From Prochlorococcus marinus str. MIT 9211 (lineage in GTDB: Bacteria > Cyanobacteriota > Cyanobacteriia > PCC-6307 > Cyanobiaceae): a stretch of DNA of 64,000 bases. Both the position numbers and the translations under genes were made by a program. The stretch is taken from contig NC_009976.1 of NCBI RefSeq assembly GCF_000018585.1, positions 1,481,941-1,545,940 of the forward strand, written 5' to 3'. The first letter of the stretch is position 1, and each line of letters begins with the position of its first letter. Shown in pieces: positions 36,868 through 47,397 of the stretch. The notes under the pieces are model-generated. The model had not been told where the DNA came from. It worked only from the letters and a program-made list of their open reading frames with translations, and searched no databases.

Positions 36868-37320
36868 CTAACGAAATTGATACGTCATGGCGCGAATACC
36901 ATTCGGGTCTAATAAAAACCCCTGTGATTGCAAAGCCTCGAATGCAATCGCAGGAGCTGCCAAAGAAACACTGCATCCCGGCAATTCCTTTCTAATAATT
37001 CCAAGTGATTTATTGACTAATACTGCTATCAATTGTTTTTGATAGTTTCCAGGCTCAACAGCAAGATCCCACAAATTTGCATTCAAGCCTTTGTCACTAG
37101 TTATTCGCACGAATCCAACTAATCTTCCTGTCTTTTCATCTTTGATACTGGCATTGCAATAACTTTGTTTTAAAGCTAAAGCTAATCTTCTGGGGGGATG
37201 AGTCTCTCCAAAACATCTTGCTAAAAGCCTGTTAAGTGCCTCAGGGGAAGGTGACTCTTTCAAATCTAGAAGAAAGCCTGAAGGTAGTTTAGGTAGTTTT
37301 GAGTTTTGAAAAGAAAGCAA
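36868..37320 (-). CDS. GNAT-family N-acetyltransferase
   Basis: 150 residues with GNAT features: RLVGFVRITSDKGLNANLWDLAVEPGNYQKQLI covers strands beta 2-4 and the start of the acetyl-CoA loop (in part: LVGFVRITSD, WDLAVEPGNYQK). The usual Q/R-x-x-G-x-G/A pyrophosphate loop is degraded to GNYQKQLIAVL, so cofactor binding may be altered. The substrate is unknown. The only start in reach is a TTG at 37320, one codon after the in-frame ppc stop, so translation is probably coupled to ppc. Confidence 0.78.
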   Translation of the reverse strand: MLSFQNSKLPKLPSGFLLDLKESPSPEALNRLLARCFGETHPPRRLALALKQSYCNASIKDEKTGRLVGFVRITSDKGLNANLWDLAVEPGNYQKQLIAVLVNKSLGIIRKELPGCSVSLAAPAIAFEALQSQGFLLDPNGIRAMTYQFR

Positions 37321-37323
37321 GTT

Positions 37324-40300
37324 TCAACCTGTATTTCGCATTCCCGCAGCAATGCCATTAATAGTCAACAAAGCTCCTCTCAATAATTCACTGCGACTAT
37401 AAGTACGAGCAAGATCTCGTTCATTAAAAAGCTCCTCGCTCACAGGTGGTTGACGCTTTTGATCACGTAATCGACGTAATAGTGCCACTTGAAGAAACCC
37501 TAAAGGTACAATCGTACGGTTTCTAAGCTCTACAGACGCTTGCAATGCAGGATCAGCGCTAAGAAGTTTTGATTTTCCAGTTATTCTTAAAACCAACCTC
37601 TTAGTGAGATGGTATTCATCAGAAATCACCTCAAAAATTTTATTAAAAGCTTCTTTATTCTGCCTACTACCAAGACTAGTGACATAGTGATTAGCCACCT
37701 CTAGATCTACTTTCGAAAGAGTCATCTCTACCTTAGAAATCAACATTCGAAAGAAAGGCCAACGCTGATGAAGCATTTTCAAAAGCTCAATTTGTGCAGG
37801 ATCTTCTTCAAGTTCTATAAACAAAGCATGCCCGACTCCAAACCAACTGGGCAAAAGAAACCTACTCTGAGTCCAACCAAAGACCCAAGGTATGGCCCTA
37901 AGACTAGATAAATCCTTACTGCCTGATTTTCTACGAGTAGGTCGACTAGAAATTTGCAATTTACTGATTTCTTCAATTGGCGTCACTTCTTGAAAAAATG
38001 GCACCAAGTCAGGGTTGTCATGTACAAGCGACCTGTAATGCCGCCTAGAACGCGCTGCCAATCGAGTCATCAGCTCATTCCAACTAGGGGTTGCATCTAA
38101 CTGATTAGTAACCAAACTATTTTGCAGCACAGCTGTCGTAACAGTTTCGAGGTTATACATTGCTAGTTCAGGTAGGCTATATTTTGAAGCAAGAACTTCC
38201 CCTTGCTCAGTAATCTTAATTCGTCCTTTTAAAGTGCCACTAGGTTGAGCCAAGATTGCCTGATAAGCAGGGCCACCACCTCGCCCAACAGAACCTCCAC
38301 GACCGTGAAATAAACGTAAAGCTACACCATGACTACTTGCAAGGTTCTGAAGTGCAATTTGTGCCTGATGAATTTCCCAATTACTTGATAAAAAACCAGA
38401 ATCTTTATTGCTATCTGAATAACCAAGCATTAGTTCTTGTAAAGGCTGAAGTTTCTCTCCAACACGAGGTAATAAGTTGAGATAAAAACTAGAGCTAAAG
38501 AGTTCCTCCATCACTGAGGGAGCTCGCTGCAGATCCTCAACAGTTTCAAATAAAGGCACCACTAGTAAATCAGCTGAACCAGACGAAATATCTACTAGTC
38601 CAGCTTCTTTTGCGAGAAGAAGTACTTCTAAAAGATCAGAAACTGAATGACTCATTGAAATTACATAAGATCTGCAAATCCGACTACCAAACTCTTCCTG
38701 TAAACGGTGGAGCATCTGAAAAACAGATATTGTTTCCTGAGTAGAAGGTGACCAATCAACTGAAGAAGGAATTAATGGCCTACGAGTTTCTAATTCTTGC
38801 ATTAACCATTGAACTTTTTCTTTCTCATCCATTTCTGAGTAGATGACAGGGAGGTCTATAAATCTTGTAACCTCGTCTATAGCATCACTATGTCGGTTAC
38901 TCTCTTGTCGAATATCCAGACTAGCAAGAGAAAAGCCAAAAATATGTACCTGAGTCAATAGCGTATCTAACGACTCACAACTAAGATCTGTTGCCACCAG
39001 GCTATTGCGAATTAACTCTAGATCACTACGAAACTCGGCTATAGAGCAGTAATACAAATCCTCAAATGGCTTACCAGAAGTAATCAAGGAGTTCATAGCT
39101 TCAGGAACTATCTTCCATCCTGCAGCTGCTAATTCTTGATTACGTTGATGAGTTAGCTTAAGTCGTTGCAAAATATAGCTAATCTTTAGTCGATATGGCT
39201 CTAGCCTGTATCTCGCTGCTCTTTCCTCGTAAACCTCTGGAAACTGAACTCTATCCATTTCTAAAGACTCTAACAATTGTGAGCCAACCTGACTCCATTG
39301 CATAGAAATACTCAATTGATCCCTAAGGTCTTGAACAGAGTTGATATACCGCTCAAGCATTAATTGACGTTGATAACATGCTGCTCTCCAAGTTATTTCC
39401 GGAGTAACTGATGGGTTGCCATCACGATCTGACCCCACCCAAGAACCAAATGTGCAAAAAGATTCTCTAGGCACCTCAACATCAGGATAACTTTTAACTA
39501 ATGCTGCATTAATCCGACGACGCAATTGGGGCATCGCGTCAAATAGAACTTGTTGGAAATAATGCAGTGCATAATCTACCTCGTCTAAAACAGTTGGTTT
39601 AAATTGATGTAGCTCATCTGTACGCCACCAAAGACGTATTTCTTCTTCTAACTGTTGTCGCAAGCTTTCTTTCTGAGAGAAAGAAATTGCTGCTTCAGAG
39701 TGAAATTGCTGTAACAAATTGGCTACCCTGCGTTGCTTATGCCTAACGGTATGTCGGACTATTTCTGTAGGATGGGCGGTAAAGACAAGACGTATATCTA
39801 TTTCTTGCATTAATGCCTCTAGCTGCCCAGGAGGGACATTAAGACGTTTTAAACGTTCAAATAATTGACTGAAAGTTGCTGGTGCAGTCTGACTCGCAAG
39901 AGGAGGGGCAAATGGATCAAATTGATTAGACGCATCTTCTTCGATCCTGCCAATAGTTTCTAGATATGTGTCTTCCTCAATTCTCTGCTCCAAAATATTG
40001 ACAAGTTGAAAGTATAAAGAGAACGCACGCGCGGCTGCAATTGACTCAGCCAAGTCCATCTCTTCAATTAACAAAACAATTTCATTAAATGGGTTTTTTT
40101 GCTCTTCTTCTCCTGCAAAATTATTCGGGTTACTCAATTTCTTTAAACGAAGAACCCGATTAATTTGATCTGATGGGCATTCACTGCATAAAACTGTCTC
40201 CCACAGATCTTCAACAAGTGCCAATCTCTGTTGCAACAAGCTTCCAGAGTTTTTCGTAGTACTTGCTTGGTTATTGCGGAAAGATGAATGCAAATCTGAA

Positions 40301-40347
40301 GATTGCTCTAAGGGTGTATTGCCTAATTCTGATTTTGACATGATCAT
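37324..40347 (-). CDS. ppc: Phosphoenolpyruvate carboxylase
   Basis: Fixes bicarbonate onto PEP to give oxaloacetate, feeding the incomplete TCA cycle and amino acid synthesis. 1007 residues. Catalytic motifs: [18 protein letters not shown] (His) near 190, [12 protein letters not shown] near 310, [19 protein letters not shown] (Lys) near 645 and [15 protein letters not shown] near 690; the C-terminal [15 protein letters not shown] and final [10 protein letters not shown] are intact. The N-terminal 50 residues are polar and variable; there is no plant-type phosphorylation serine context. Starts at 40347 (or ATG 40341), one base after gshA. Confidence 0.98.
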   Translation of the reverse strand: MIMSKSELGNTPLEQSSDLHSSFRNNQASTTKNSGSLLQQRLALVEDLWETVLCSECPSDQINRVLRLKKLSNPNNFAGEEEQKNPFNEIVLLIEEMDLAESIAAARAFSLYFQLVNILEQRIEEDTYLETIGRIEEDASNQFDPFAPPLASQTAPATFSQLFERLKRLNVPPGQLEALMQEIDIRLVFTAHPTEIVRHTVRHKQRRVANLLQQFHSEAAISFSQKESLRQQLEEEIRLWWRTDELHQFKPTVLDEVDYALHYFQQVLFDAMPQLRRRINAALVKSYPDVEVPRESFCTFGSWVGSDRDGNPSVTPEITWRAACYQRQLMLERYINSVQDLRDQLSISMQWSQVGSQLLESLEMDRVQFPEVYEERAARYRLEPYRLKISYILQRLKLTHQRNQELAAAGWKIVPEAMNSLITSGKPFEDLYYCSIAEFRSDLELIRNSLVATDLSCESLDTLLTQVHIFGFSLASLDIRQESNRHSDAIDEVTRFIDLPVIYSEMDEKEKVQWLMQELETRRPLIPSSVDWSPSTQETISVFQMLHRLQEEFGSRICRSYVISMSHSVSDLLEVLLLAKEAGLVDISSGSADLLVVPLFETVEDLQRAPSVMEELFSSSFYLNLLPRVGEKLQPLQELMLGYSDSNKDSGFLSSNWEIHQAQIALQNLASSHGVALRLFHGRGGSVGRGGGPAYQAILAQPSGTLKGRIKITEQGEVLASKYSLPELAMYNLETVTTAVLQNSLVTNQLDATPSWNELMTRLAARSRRHYRSLVHDNPDLVPFFQEVTPIEEISKLQISSRPTRRKSGSKDLSSLRAIPWVFGWTQSRFLLPSWFGVGHALFIELEEDPAQIELLKMLHQRWPFFRMLISKVEMTLSKVDLEVANHYVTSLGSRQNKEAFNKIFEVISDEYHLTKRLVLRITGKSKLLSADPALQASVELRNRTIVPLGFLQVALLRRLRDQKRQPPVSEELFNERDLARTYSRSELLRGALLTINGIAAGMRNTG

Positions 40348-40348
40348 C

Positions 40349-41485
40349 TCAAACCCGCCGATGCATCATTGGTGAAAGCTTTTCCTCATTCTCCATCTCA
40401 TGAATAGTTTCTTTTAGTAAATCAGGCAGATCTATTCCATTGGAATGCGCCCTAATCCATTGCATGGATTGATTACCATCCTCCAAGACAGAGTTAATAG
40501 GAGAAAGCTGATGAAAAAGTCCCATATCTTTTGCCAATGGTGTTACATCACTAATTAGCTGAGCGATCCACTCTCGACAAAGTATTTCTTTGCCATCAAC
40601 CCAGTCTCGTAAAGTTGCGTCCAAGCTTGTAGTGGCGGATGCTTTCTCATTCATATCAATTAGTTTAGATAACTCTTGAGGACTTAAAAGACTTCCTTCC
40701 AGTGGATCTAGTTTTTTAGGATTATTGCAAAGACAAAGAACTCGCAATTCTAGAAGAGTTGTAACTGCCAGCAACAAATCACAATTAGTAATGAGATCAC
40801 AAATTCGCAATTCCAACCTATTCAACTTATATGGCCTCTCAGGACCATTTGCTCTTACCGAAATCCACAAATGTCTTTCATTATGCATACCTCCTTCCCT
40901 CAGTTGCTCCTCTATCCAAGTTACATAATGACCATGATTCAAGAATAACGGGACATCTTTTGGTGTTACTGGGAATTGAATCCATCTCTGAGAATGCACT
41001 CCTGTAAGTTTTCCGTCTAAGAATGGAGAGCTAGCACTCAGAGCCAGAAACAATGCTGCTTCGCAACGTACTAAACGAAGTGCAGCAAAAAGAAGGGATA
41101 AATCCTCAAGGCCTAAATTAATGTGGACACTTGCTGTAACAACTTTCGTCCCATAATTGGATTCTATGAAGTCGTGATAGGGATTTGAAAGATCAGATCT
41201 TTCAAATTTTCTACTATCCCCTAGGCTCAGGGTACTTCCTGGCAAAATTGTTAATTCTTGAAGGGCTAGCCAATTTCGAAGTTTTCTTCTAGGAGCTAAA
41301 AGAGATTCGTTCAAATGTTTGTATTCTCTATCGGGAATCGTGATGTATTCAAGGTTACGTTTATCCGGTTCTATAACAAACTCAGGAAATTCTTTAGAGA
41401 CAGCATCTGAAACACCAACATTCTCTCCTGAAAGGCGTCCAGTAAATAATTCAACCTCAAAACCCTTGAGCAAAGAATTATTCAT
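40349..41485 (-). CDS. gshA: Glutamate-cysteine ligase, cyanobacterial type
   Basis: First step of glutathione synthesis. 378 residues beginning [20 protein letters not shown], with [24 protein letters not shown] (in part), [12 protein letters not shown] and [10 protein letters not shown]. This matches the distinct cyanobacterial GshA group, a GCS2-like ATP-grasp-related ligase rather than the E. coli form. It overlaps the trpE stop by four bases (ATGA) and is followed by ppc after one base, so trpE-gshA-ppc form a tight operon, though their pathways are unrelated except for glutamate and PEP/chorismate supply. Confidence 0.94.
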   Translation of the reverse strand: MNNSLLKGFEVELFTGRLSGENVGVSDAVSKEFPEFVIEPDKRNLEYITIPDREYKHLNESLLAPRRKLRNWLALQELTILPGSTLSLGDSRKFERSDLSNPYHDFIESNYGTKVVTASVHINLGLEDLSLLFAALRLVRCEAALFLALSASSPFLDGKLTGVHSQRWIQFPVTPKDVPLFLNHGHYVTWIEEQLREGGMHNERHLWISVRANGPERPYKLNRLELRICDLITNCDLLLAVTTLLELRVLCLCNNPKKLDPLEGSLLSPQELSKLIDMNEKASATTSLDATLRDWVDGKEILCREWIAQLISDVTPLAKDMGLFHQLSPINSVLEDGNQSMQWIRAHSNGIDLPDLLKETIHEMENEEKLSPMMHRRV

Positions 41486-43002
41486 GAATCAGACCGCTCA
41501 AGACATCCTAGTGCAGTGAGCAAGCCTTTAGCTTTATTCATAGTTTCTTGGAATTCATTTGCAGGGATTGAGTCAGCAACTACACCTGCACCTGCTTGAA
41601 CTTGCACATTTGAAATATTGTTTGAATGAGAGGATACAACCATAGTTCTAATGGTAATTGCTGTATTTAATGCTCCATTTAAATCCATTGATCCATATAC
41701 CCCTGAATATGGTCCTCGAGGCTGAGTTTCTAATTCATTGATTAACTGCATTGCTCTTATCTTAGGTGCTCCAGAAACCGTGCCAGCAGGGAAAGCTGCC
41801 ATTAGTAGATCCCATACATCCTTATCTTCTCTAAGCATTCCTTCTACTTCACTAACAATATGCATCACATGAGAATACTTTTCAATCACCATCAACTCTT
41901 TAACTTCAACAGTCCCAGATCGACAAACCCTGCCCAAATCATTACGTCCTAAATCCACTAGCATTACATGCTCTGCTATTTCTTTTGGATCAGATAATAA
42001 TTCGCGTTCTAATGTTTTATCTTCCATTTCATTGATACCTCTAGGTCTTGTACCTGCAATAGGTCTCAAGCTTGCATAGATACCTTTTTCACTGGGCTTT
42101 GCTTGAACCATCACTTCAGGACTAGATCCAATAAGTTGCCAATCACCAAAATCAAAAAAAGCCATAAACGGCGAAGGATTCACCATGCGCAAACTTCGAT
42201 AAATCTCAAAAGGTTTATTAGGAACCTGAGTTCTTAATTTCTGACTAAGGACAATTTGAAAAATATCTCCTTTTTTTATGTATTCCTTAGCTGATTTAAC
42301 TGCATTCTTAAATTTGACTTGAGTGGTATTACTCTTTACTGAGTTTGGAGTCTCAGTTGTTGATTGCCATTGAAGAGGTTTCAGCGAAGGAAGTGGGGAT
42401 TGCAAAAGAACTTGCAAATCTTTGCTTCTTTGTGCAGCCTTTTCATATGCCTGAAGTGGTTGATCATTGCATGTCAAATCTCCATACGAGACTGCATTAA
42501 TCACTCTTTTAACCTGATCAAAAATTAAAACTCTATCCATAAACATCCACACTCCATCAGGAGGATCACTTTTAGTCCTTGCAAACACTGAAACTTTTGG
42601 CTCTACCCATTGAATCAATTCATAACCCCATATTCCATACAATTGACCTATGCAAGGTAAGCCGTCAATAGGCTCAGTACGATATGGAAGAAGCCATTCC
42701 CTAATAACTTCAAAAGGATTGCCTTGTATTTCGTCGCATTGTCCGTCACGCCACTCCCTTTTGAGACTATTCCCTCTAGCAGTTGCTATCCAAAGAGGAT
42801 CGGTAGCAACTACACTCCATCTCCCAAGAGTTTCGCCTCCCTCTACAGATTCAAGAAGAACCCCTGGAGGATGGCCTTCACCAACCTTCAACCATGTTGA
42901 TAATGGTGTCTCAAGGTCTGCAGGCCAACTGTGAACCAGTGGAATAAAAGTTAATCCTCTAGAAGCTGCTTCTAAAAATGAATCCTGATCTGATATATGC
43001 AT
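41482..43002 (-). CDS. trpE: Anthranilate synthase component I
   Basis: Converts chorismate to anthranilate with the TrpG glutaminase. 506 residues. The N-terminal LLESVEGGE segment holds the LLES motif used for tryptophan feedback binding, which favours TrpE over PabB. Catalytic block: IFQIVLSQKLRT, SPSPFMAF-type NPSPFMAFFDF, RPIAGTRPRG, MLVDLGRNDLGRV and FPAGTVSGAPKIRAM. TrpG is not nearby. Downstream coupling to gshA by overlap; upstream gene is psaD (63 bp). Confidence 0.94.
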   Translation of the reverse strand: MHISDQDSFLEAASRGLTFIPLVHSWPADLETPLSTWLKVGEGHPPGVLLESVEGGETLGRWSVVATDPLWIATARGNSLKREWRDGQCDEIQGNPFEVIREWLLPYRTEPIDGLPCIGQLYGIWGYELIQWVEPKVSVFARTKSDPPDGVWMFMDRVLIFDQVKRVINAVSYGDLTCNDQPLQAYEKAAQRSKDLQVLLQSPLPSLKPLQWQSTTETPNSVKSNTTQVKFKNAVKSAKEYIKKGDIFQIVLSQKLRTQVPNKPFEIYRSLRMVNPSPFMAFFDFGDWQLIGSSPEVMVQAKPSEKGIYASLRPIAGTRPRGINEMEDKTLERELLSDPKEIAEHVMLVDLGRNDLGRVCRSGTVEVKELMVIEKYSHVMHIVSEVEGMLREDKDVWDLLMAAFPAGTVSGAPKIRAMQLINELETQPRGPYSGVYGSMDLNGALNTAITIRTMVVSSHSNNISNVQVQAGAGVVADSIPANEFQETMNKAKGLLTALGCLERSDS

Positions 43003-43065
43003 GTAGGCATCATTGCAGCCTATAGGTCTGCGAAAGAAATTTGAAGAAAATTTTCGCCTAAAAGC

Positions 43066-43491
43066 TTAAGAGTCGAAAGTGTTTTTATCAGTAAATTTAA
43101 TACTTGCTGGGTTGGGATTTTGACCAATCCTGCGAGGATTATGATTAATGATGCTGCGGCCTTCATTAACCTTCTCAGGGAATACACCATCCTTAGGATG
43201 CAAAAACTCTGTATCCCCTCCTGGGAAGATCCTATAAATCTTATAATCTTCAATTCTTGGCTTGAAAGATCTTAATTGGGTGCCTAAAGCTAAGCATTGT
43301 TCTTTTCGAGCAAAATACATAAGATTCTCCCCTTCATTCATAACTGCAGCACCACCAGTAGGGAGTTCAAAAGCCTGAGACTTTTTACTGCTCCAGGTTA
43401 TTGCATACTTTTCTTCAGTTTCAGCAGAATTGAGTAATCCACCGGTACTTCCAATGCTTTGAGGAAGACTGCCTTTTAAAACTTCTGTCAT
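43066..43491 (-). CDS. psaD: Photosystem I reaction center subunit II (PsaD)
   Basis: The stromal-side PSI subunit that docks ferredoxin with PsaC and PsaE. 141 residues: [50 protein letters not shown] (in part), [31 protein letters not shown] (in part) and the end [13 protein letters not shown] are highly conserved. No membrane span. It precedes trpE on the same strand and has a 105-bp upstream spacer for its own promoter. Confidence 0.98.
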   Translation of the reverse strand: MTEVLKGSLPQSIGSTGGLLNSAETEEKYAITWSSKKSQAFELPTGGAAVMNEGENLMYFARKEQCLALGTQLRSFKPRIEDYKIYRIFPGGDTEFLHPKDGVFPEKVNEGRSIINHNPRRIGQNPNPASIKFTDKNTFDS

Positions 43492-43596
43492 TGCTGTTCT
43501 TGCAATTAGGCATTCAATAACAAGTCGAAAGTAGCACTAACCTTTGTACCTTTTGCTACTTGTAAAGAAGAACCTTCACACGACTCAACATTAAGT

Positions 43597-44964
43597 TTAT
43601 TTAATTCCTGCAATCGGGAAAAAAATTGTGAGCCCACTATCTCTCCTTCTAGTCAATCGCCCGCCAAGACTGGCCAATAATCTCTGAGTTGCAGCTTGTG
43701 TTAATTGCAAGCTCCCTGTACTTGGGTTCCAACTAAGAACTGTTCCAAGGTCAGAGTTCTCCTCATTGGCAATATTCCTTTTCTCTTTTAAATGAAAGGG
43801 TTTACCCATTATTTGAAGCTTTAAACGTTGGCCTGCAGGACGAAGTGCTAATACAAGCATCCCTCCAGGTTCCAACCCCCTAGTATTTCTATCTATAAGG
43901 CCTCCTAACATCAACTCCAATCGTTGGGGATCACTAAGCACGTGAGGTAAATCAGGTATTAAATCTAAGTGAAGCTTTATACCTCGTCGATCCAATTGTT
44001 TACTCCATGCTGGATAAAGCATCTGAAGCATTTCTCCAAGATCAGTGCTTGCAAGGCTGGATTGCTTGGTTTCATTTCTTTCTAGCTCTACTGCATTGAA
44101 AATCAAACCAAACCTATCTATCTGTTCTGTGCATTCAGTATCTATTTGTTTGAGCCTAGAGAGAACAACATTAGAAAGATCTTTTCTTCGCAAAAGTGAC
44201 CTAATTAGAGTTCTTATAGTTGCAAGTGGGGTTCTTACTTCATGGGTTAGGGCTTCTAAAAGCAAAATTTCTCCACTAGTTTGATTGTCAAGTTCATCAA
44301 CATTCTCTTTATCTGGCAATGTCTGAATATTTAGGCTAGGAGCAATCCTTGCCATTTTTGAAGCTAGTAGTGGCCAAAAAATACCTGAAAGATCTTCATT
44401 GCTTCTTAATTGCCCTAAACCAGCCAATGCTTCTCGAACATGATTTGCTTGCTTAGAGTTTTCATTATTTAACCTCAAGTCCAACATTTTCAACAAATCT
44501 TTCAAAGTTTCTGGATCACTGCGCATCAACAAATTTCTTTCCCCAGGCTTGCCTTGTAGAGCAATTGCGACTTGAACTTCTGGTGTAATTATCATCAATA
44601 AAGGATCATGTCCATCTTCTTCTCTCAATGGAAATCTATTAAAGCTTGCTGTCGAATCATGATGAATTGATCTTGTCCTAGAAGGTGGCAAAAGAGCCGC
44701 ATTTGGATAATGCAAACTTGATAATTCATCCGGAGCCCAAACCCAACCATCTAATCGCTCCAATAATTTAGGTTCATACAATGCAGGCAAAGGTGCAGCA
44801 AGCCATAATCCCTTACTTAAATTCATTGGCAATAGAATTTCGTCTTGCAAAGTATCTAATGCTGCCCACCACAATCTTCTAACAATTTGTTCATCAACTC
44901 TTCCAGAAGGAACACCTTCTGCCATGCGCTGCTGAATAGAACTAATTGTGATTTGATTAGTCAC
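43597..44964 (-). CDS. Sensor histidine kinase, soluble, with degenerate ATP-binding domain
   Basis: About 455 residues without a membrane span. The H-box is LLEALTHEVRTPLATIRTL near residue 245, a normal HisKA phospho-acceptor. The N-terminal 230 residues are an unassigned sensor region, perhaps GAF-like. In the C-terminal domain the N-box position reads MLGGLIDRNTRGLEPGG, lacking the usual NxxxN/K pattern, and no DxGxG G1-box is found; it ends LASLGGRLTRRRDSGLTIFFPI. ATP binding may therefore be weak or lost. Hik2/CSK-type redox kinases are soluble and have similar size, but I cannot confirm orthology. Start is GTG 44964, overlapping the rodA stop by four bases. Confidence 0.82.
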   Translation of the reverse strand: MTNQITISSIQQRMAEGVPSGRVDEQIVRRLWWAALDTLQDEILLPMNLSKGLWLAAPLPALYEPKLLERLDGWVWAPDELSSLHYPNAALLPPSRTRSIHHDSTASFNRFPLREEDGHDPLLMIITPEVQVAIALQGKPGERNLLMRSDPETLKDLLKMLDLRLNNENSKQANHVREALAGLGQLRSNEDLSGIFWPLLASKMARIAPSLNIQTLPDKENVDELDNQTSGEILLLEALTHEVRTPLATIRTLIRSLLRRKDLSNVVLSRLKQIDTECTEQIDRFGLIFNAVELERNETKQSSLASTDLGEMLQMLYPAWSKQLDRRGIKLHLDLIPDLPHVLSDPQRLELMLGGLIDRNTRGLEPGGMLVLALRPAGQRLKLQIMGKPFHLKEKRNIANEENSDLGTVLSWNPSTGSLQLTQAATQRLLASLGGRLTRRRDSGLTIFFPIAGIK

Positions 44965-46241
44965 CAATTTTTATTAAATGATCTTCCTCTACGTGCAACA
45001 GATAAACAAAAACCTAATGAAGTAAAGTTAACTAATAAGGCTGTTCGTCCATAACTCATAAATGGCAGAGGAATTCCAGTTATTGGACCAAGTCCAATAG
45101 TCATAAAAATATTAACAATAACTTGGAACATAAACATTGATCCAATGCCTATTACAACTAAAGATTCAAAATCTGTATGAGCATCTCGAGCAATATTTAA
45201 TATCCTTAGAATCAAAGTTAAAAAAGCTATAACGACCAAGATTGTCCCTAAAAAACCTGTTTCTTCTCCTAATGCACTGAAAATAAAATCAGTGTGTTGT
45301 TCTGGAATAAATCTTAATTTTGTCAATTGACCTTGGAACAAACCTGTGCCAAAGAAACCTCCGGAACCAATGCCAATATTACTTTGAATTAAATGATAAC
45401 CGCCACCTAGAGGGTCCTTTCCTGGGTCTAAAAATAAAATCAATCTATCTCTTTGATAATCTTTGAGGCCATTCATCCAAAGCCAAGGAGTTACAGCTGC
45501 AATTAGGGATTGCATACCCATAGTCAAAATTGCTACAAGCTTTTTATTAGGCAAAGAGCGATAGGCCATAAAACCAACAAAAGGAATCCAAACGAATAGA
45601 AACCAAGGCAATACTCCAGAGAAAATTGAAGTAACTAATCCAGATAAAACTATTAAGCCCCATTCAAAAGGCATGCCTGACCAATAAAGCATGATCAGTA
45701 ATACTGCTCCAAAAACAAGCGAAGTCCCTAAATCTGGTTGTATAAAAACTAAAAGCCAAGGTATGAGAATAACCAATAATGGCCGCCATAGTTGTATTGG
45801 ATTATTAAACTTTTGGCGCTCAAGTAATGCCGCCAAGATAAGTATCAAAGTTATCTTGGCAATTTCAGATGGTTGAAGATTTATTCCACCAATGCTTAAC
45901 CACCGTTGAGCACCTAAAGCTGATGTTCCTATAAACCTTACTGCTAAAAGGGAAGAGATTGTGATGATGTATAAAGGCAGCAAGAGAGAACGAAGTCTTT
46001 CCAGAGGAACTTGAGCTAAGAGGAGAGTTAAAACTAAACCAAAACCAGCAGTAATCCAATGTTGATACCAACTAGCATAATCAACTTGCCTCTGCGTACT
46101 AGCGATTAATAACCCTGATATAAAAACTAAAGTGGAAGGAATAAGCCAAATTATAAATTCAAACTCTTTAAATTTTCCAGAAAAAGGAATAAACCTTCGA
46201 TACAGTTTTTTACTTCTCATAACAGAGAATGATGCCAGCAT
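44961..46241 (-). CDS. rodA: Rod shape-determining protein RodA (SEDS family)
   Basis: A peptidoglycan glycosyltransferase for cell elongation, with about ten membrane spans. SEDS signatures are GAQRWLSIGGINLQPSEIAKI near 115, LVFIQPDLGTSLVFG near 170, and the C-terminal GIGSGGFFGTGLFQGQLTKL, IPEQHTDFIFSALGEETGF (Asp required for polymerisation) and PFMSYGRTALL. RodA rather than FtsW is indicated by the QRQVDYASWYQHW start and the HTDFIFS wording. 426 residues. It is 3 bp downstream of mrp and coupled to the histidine kinase. Confidence 0.94.
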   Translation of the reverse strand: MLASFSVMRSKKLYRRFIPFSGKFKEFEFIIWLIPSTLVFISGLLIASTQRQVDYASWYQHWITAGFGLVLTLLLAQVPLERLRSLLLPLYIITISSLLAVRFIGTSALGAQRWLSIGGINLQPSEIAKITLILILAALLERQKFNNPIQLWRPLLVILIPWLLVFIQPDLGTSLVFGAVLLIMLYWSGMPFEWGLIVLSGLVTSIFSGVLPWFLFVWIPFVGFMAYRSLPNKKLVAILTMGMQSLIAAVTPWLWMNGLKDYQRDRLILFLDPGKDPLGGGYHLIQSNIGIGSGGFFGTGLFQGQLTKLRFIPEQHTDFIFSALGEETGFLGTILVVIAFLTLILRILNIARDAHTDFESLVVIGIGSMFMFQVIVNIFMTIGLGPITGIPLPFMSYGRTALLVNFTSLGFCLSVARRGRSFNKNW

Positions 46242-46244
46242 CTT

Positions 46245-47318
46245 TTAATTAATTTTGATAGTTTTTACAATAGAAATAGCAAGCTCTTTAAAAGCTTTTG
46301 CACTAAGAGAGTCAGGATATCTCTTGACTATTGGCCATCCTTCATTACCACCTTCCAAAACTGGCATCTCCATAGGGATCTGAGCTAAAAGAGGAACACT
46401 ATTTTCTTTAGCAAGCTGTTCACCTCCACCGGAGCCAAACAATGAGTATTTTCTTTCCGGTGGATCAGGTGTCACGAAAAAAGTCATATTTTCTATTACG
46501 CCCAAGATTGGTATATCCATTTGCTTAAACATCGCCAAACCTCTTCTGGCATCTTGAAGTGAAACTTTCTGTGGAGTAGTGACAACCAACACGCCAGTTA
46601 TGGGAACTGCCTGAGCAAGGGAAAGTTGAGCATCGCCAGTACCTGGAGGCATATCAACAACTAAAACATCTCTCTCACCCCAGGAAGTTTGATAAAGAAA
46701 TTGCCTAATAATTCCATTCAGCATTGGACCTCGCCAAATCACTGGTTGATCTTCATCAATTAAAAATCCCATTGAAACCATGGCTATTCCAGCGCTTTCG
46801 ATTGGAATAATCTTTTGTTCCGCTCCTTGCCCAAATACTTCAGGGGTCTTTTGAGCCACACCTAGCATTGTGGGTGTATTAGGACCATAAATATCTGCAT
46901 CCAACAAACCAACTTTTAATCCTTTCTGAGCTAGTGCGCATGCAAGATTTACAGCCACAGTGCTTTTCCCAACACCTCCTTTCCCACTAGTAACTGCAAC
47001 AATATTTTTCACGCCATTAATGGCTTGAACCGGCTGCATCTCCCCATGCCCTGCTTTACCAATCTCTCCTTGCTGAGGTGAATTGGCTAATTCAATTTGA
47101 ACGGCATCAATATCATCAAACTTCTCTAAATAAGTCCTAATTTCTTGAGCTATGCCCTGCCTTTGGCTATTGGCGAAATTAGGAAGATTAAGGCGCACAC
47201 TGGCTCGTGGGGGATTAATTCTAATTTGATCTAGCCAGCCGAGTTCTAATAATGATTTTCCAGTTCCAGAATCTTTGATTGAAGAAAGAGCTTTAATAGC
47301 TTCTTCGGCAGTGGTCAT
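46245..47318 (-). CDS. mrp: Mrp/ApbC-type iron-sulfur cluster carrier ATPase without CxxC
   Basis: N-terminal MIP18-like (DUF59) domain (residues 1-85, with [13 protein letters not shown]), then a ParA/MinD-type ATPase with deviant Walker [18 protein letters not shown] near 110, [14 protein letters not shown] and [17 protein letters not shown]. The C-terminal ENMTFF segment, where many Mrp proteins have a cluster-binding CxxC, reads [11 protein letters not shown], so no CxxC is present. HCF101-like proteins of phototrophs bind clusters differently. I start at ATG 47318; the frame opens 9 bp upstream. Divergent from hemF. Confidence 0.93.
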   Translation of the reverse strand: MTTAEEAIKALSSIKDSGTGKSLLELGWLDQIRINPPRASVRLNLPNFANSQRQGIAQEIRTYLEKFDDIDAVQIELANSPQQGEIGKAGHGEMQPVQAINGVKNIVAVTSGKGGVGKSTVAVNLACALAQKGLKVGLLDADIYGPNTPTMLGVAQKTPEVFGQGAEQKIIPIESAGIAMVSMGFLIDEDQPVIWRGPMLNGIIRQFLYQTSWGERDVLVVDMPPGTGDAQLSLAQAVPITGVLVVTTPQKVSLQDARRGLAMFKQMDIPILGVIENMTFFVTPDPPERKYSLFGSGGGEQLAKENSVPLLAQIPMEMPVLEGGNEGWPIVKRYPDSLSAKAFKELAISIVKTIKIN

Positions 47319-47397
47319 AATTTGCAATCTGAATTCAATAATCCTAAATGGGTATTCTGATGTCCTAGCCTCAACTAGAAAATACAGATATAGCCCA

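Noticed and set aside
45691-46071. Small frames inside rodA on both strands
   Set aside because: They are shadows of a gene with clear SEDS motifs.
47275-47397. N-terminal extension of HemF to ATG 47275
   Set aside because: It lies in the divergent mrp gene and promoter; the conserved HemF start matches the GTG at 47398.
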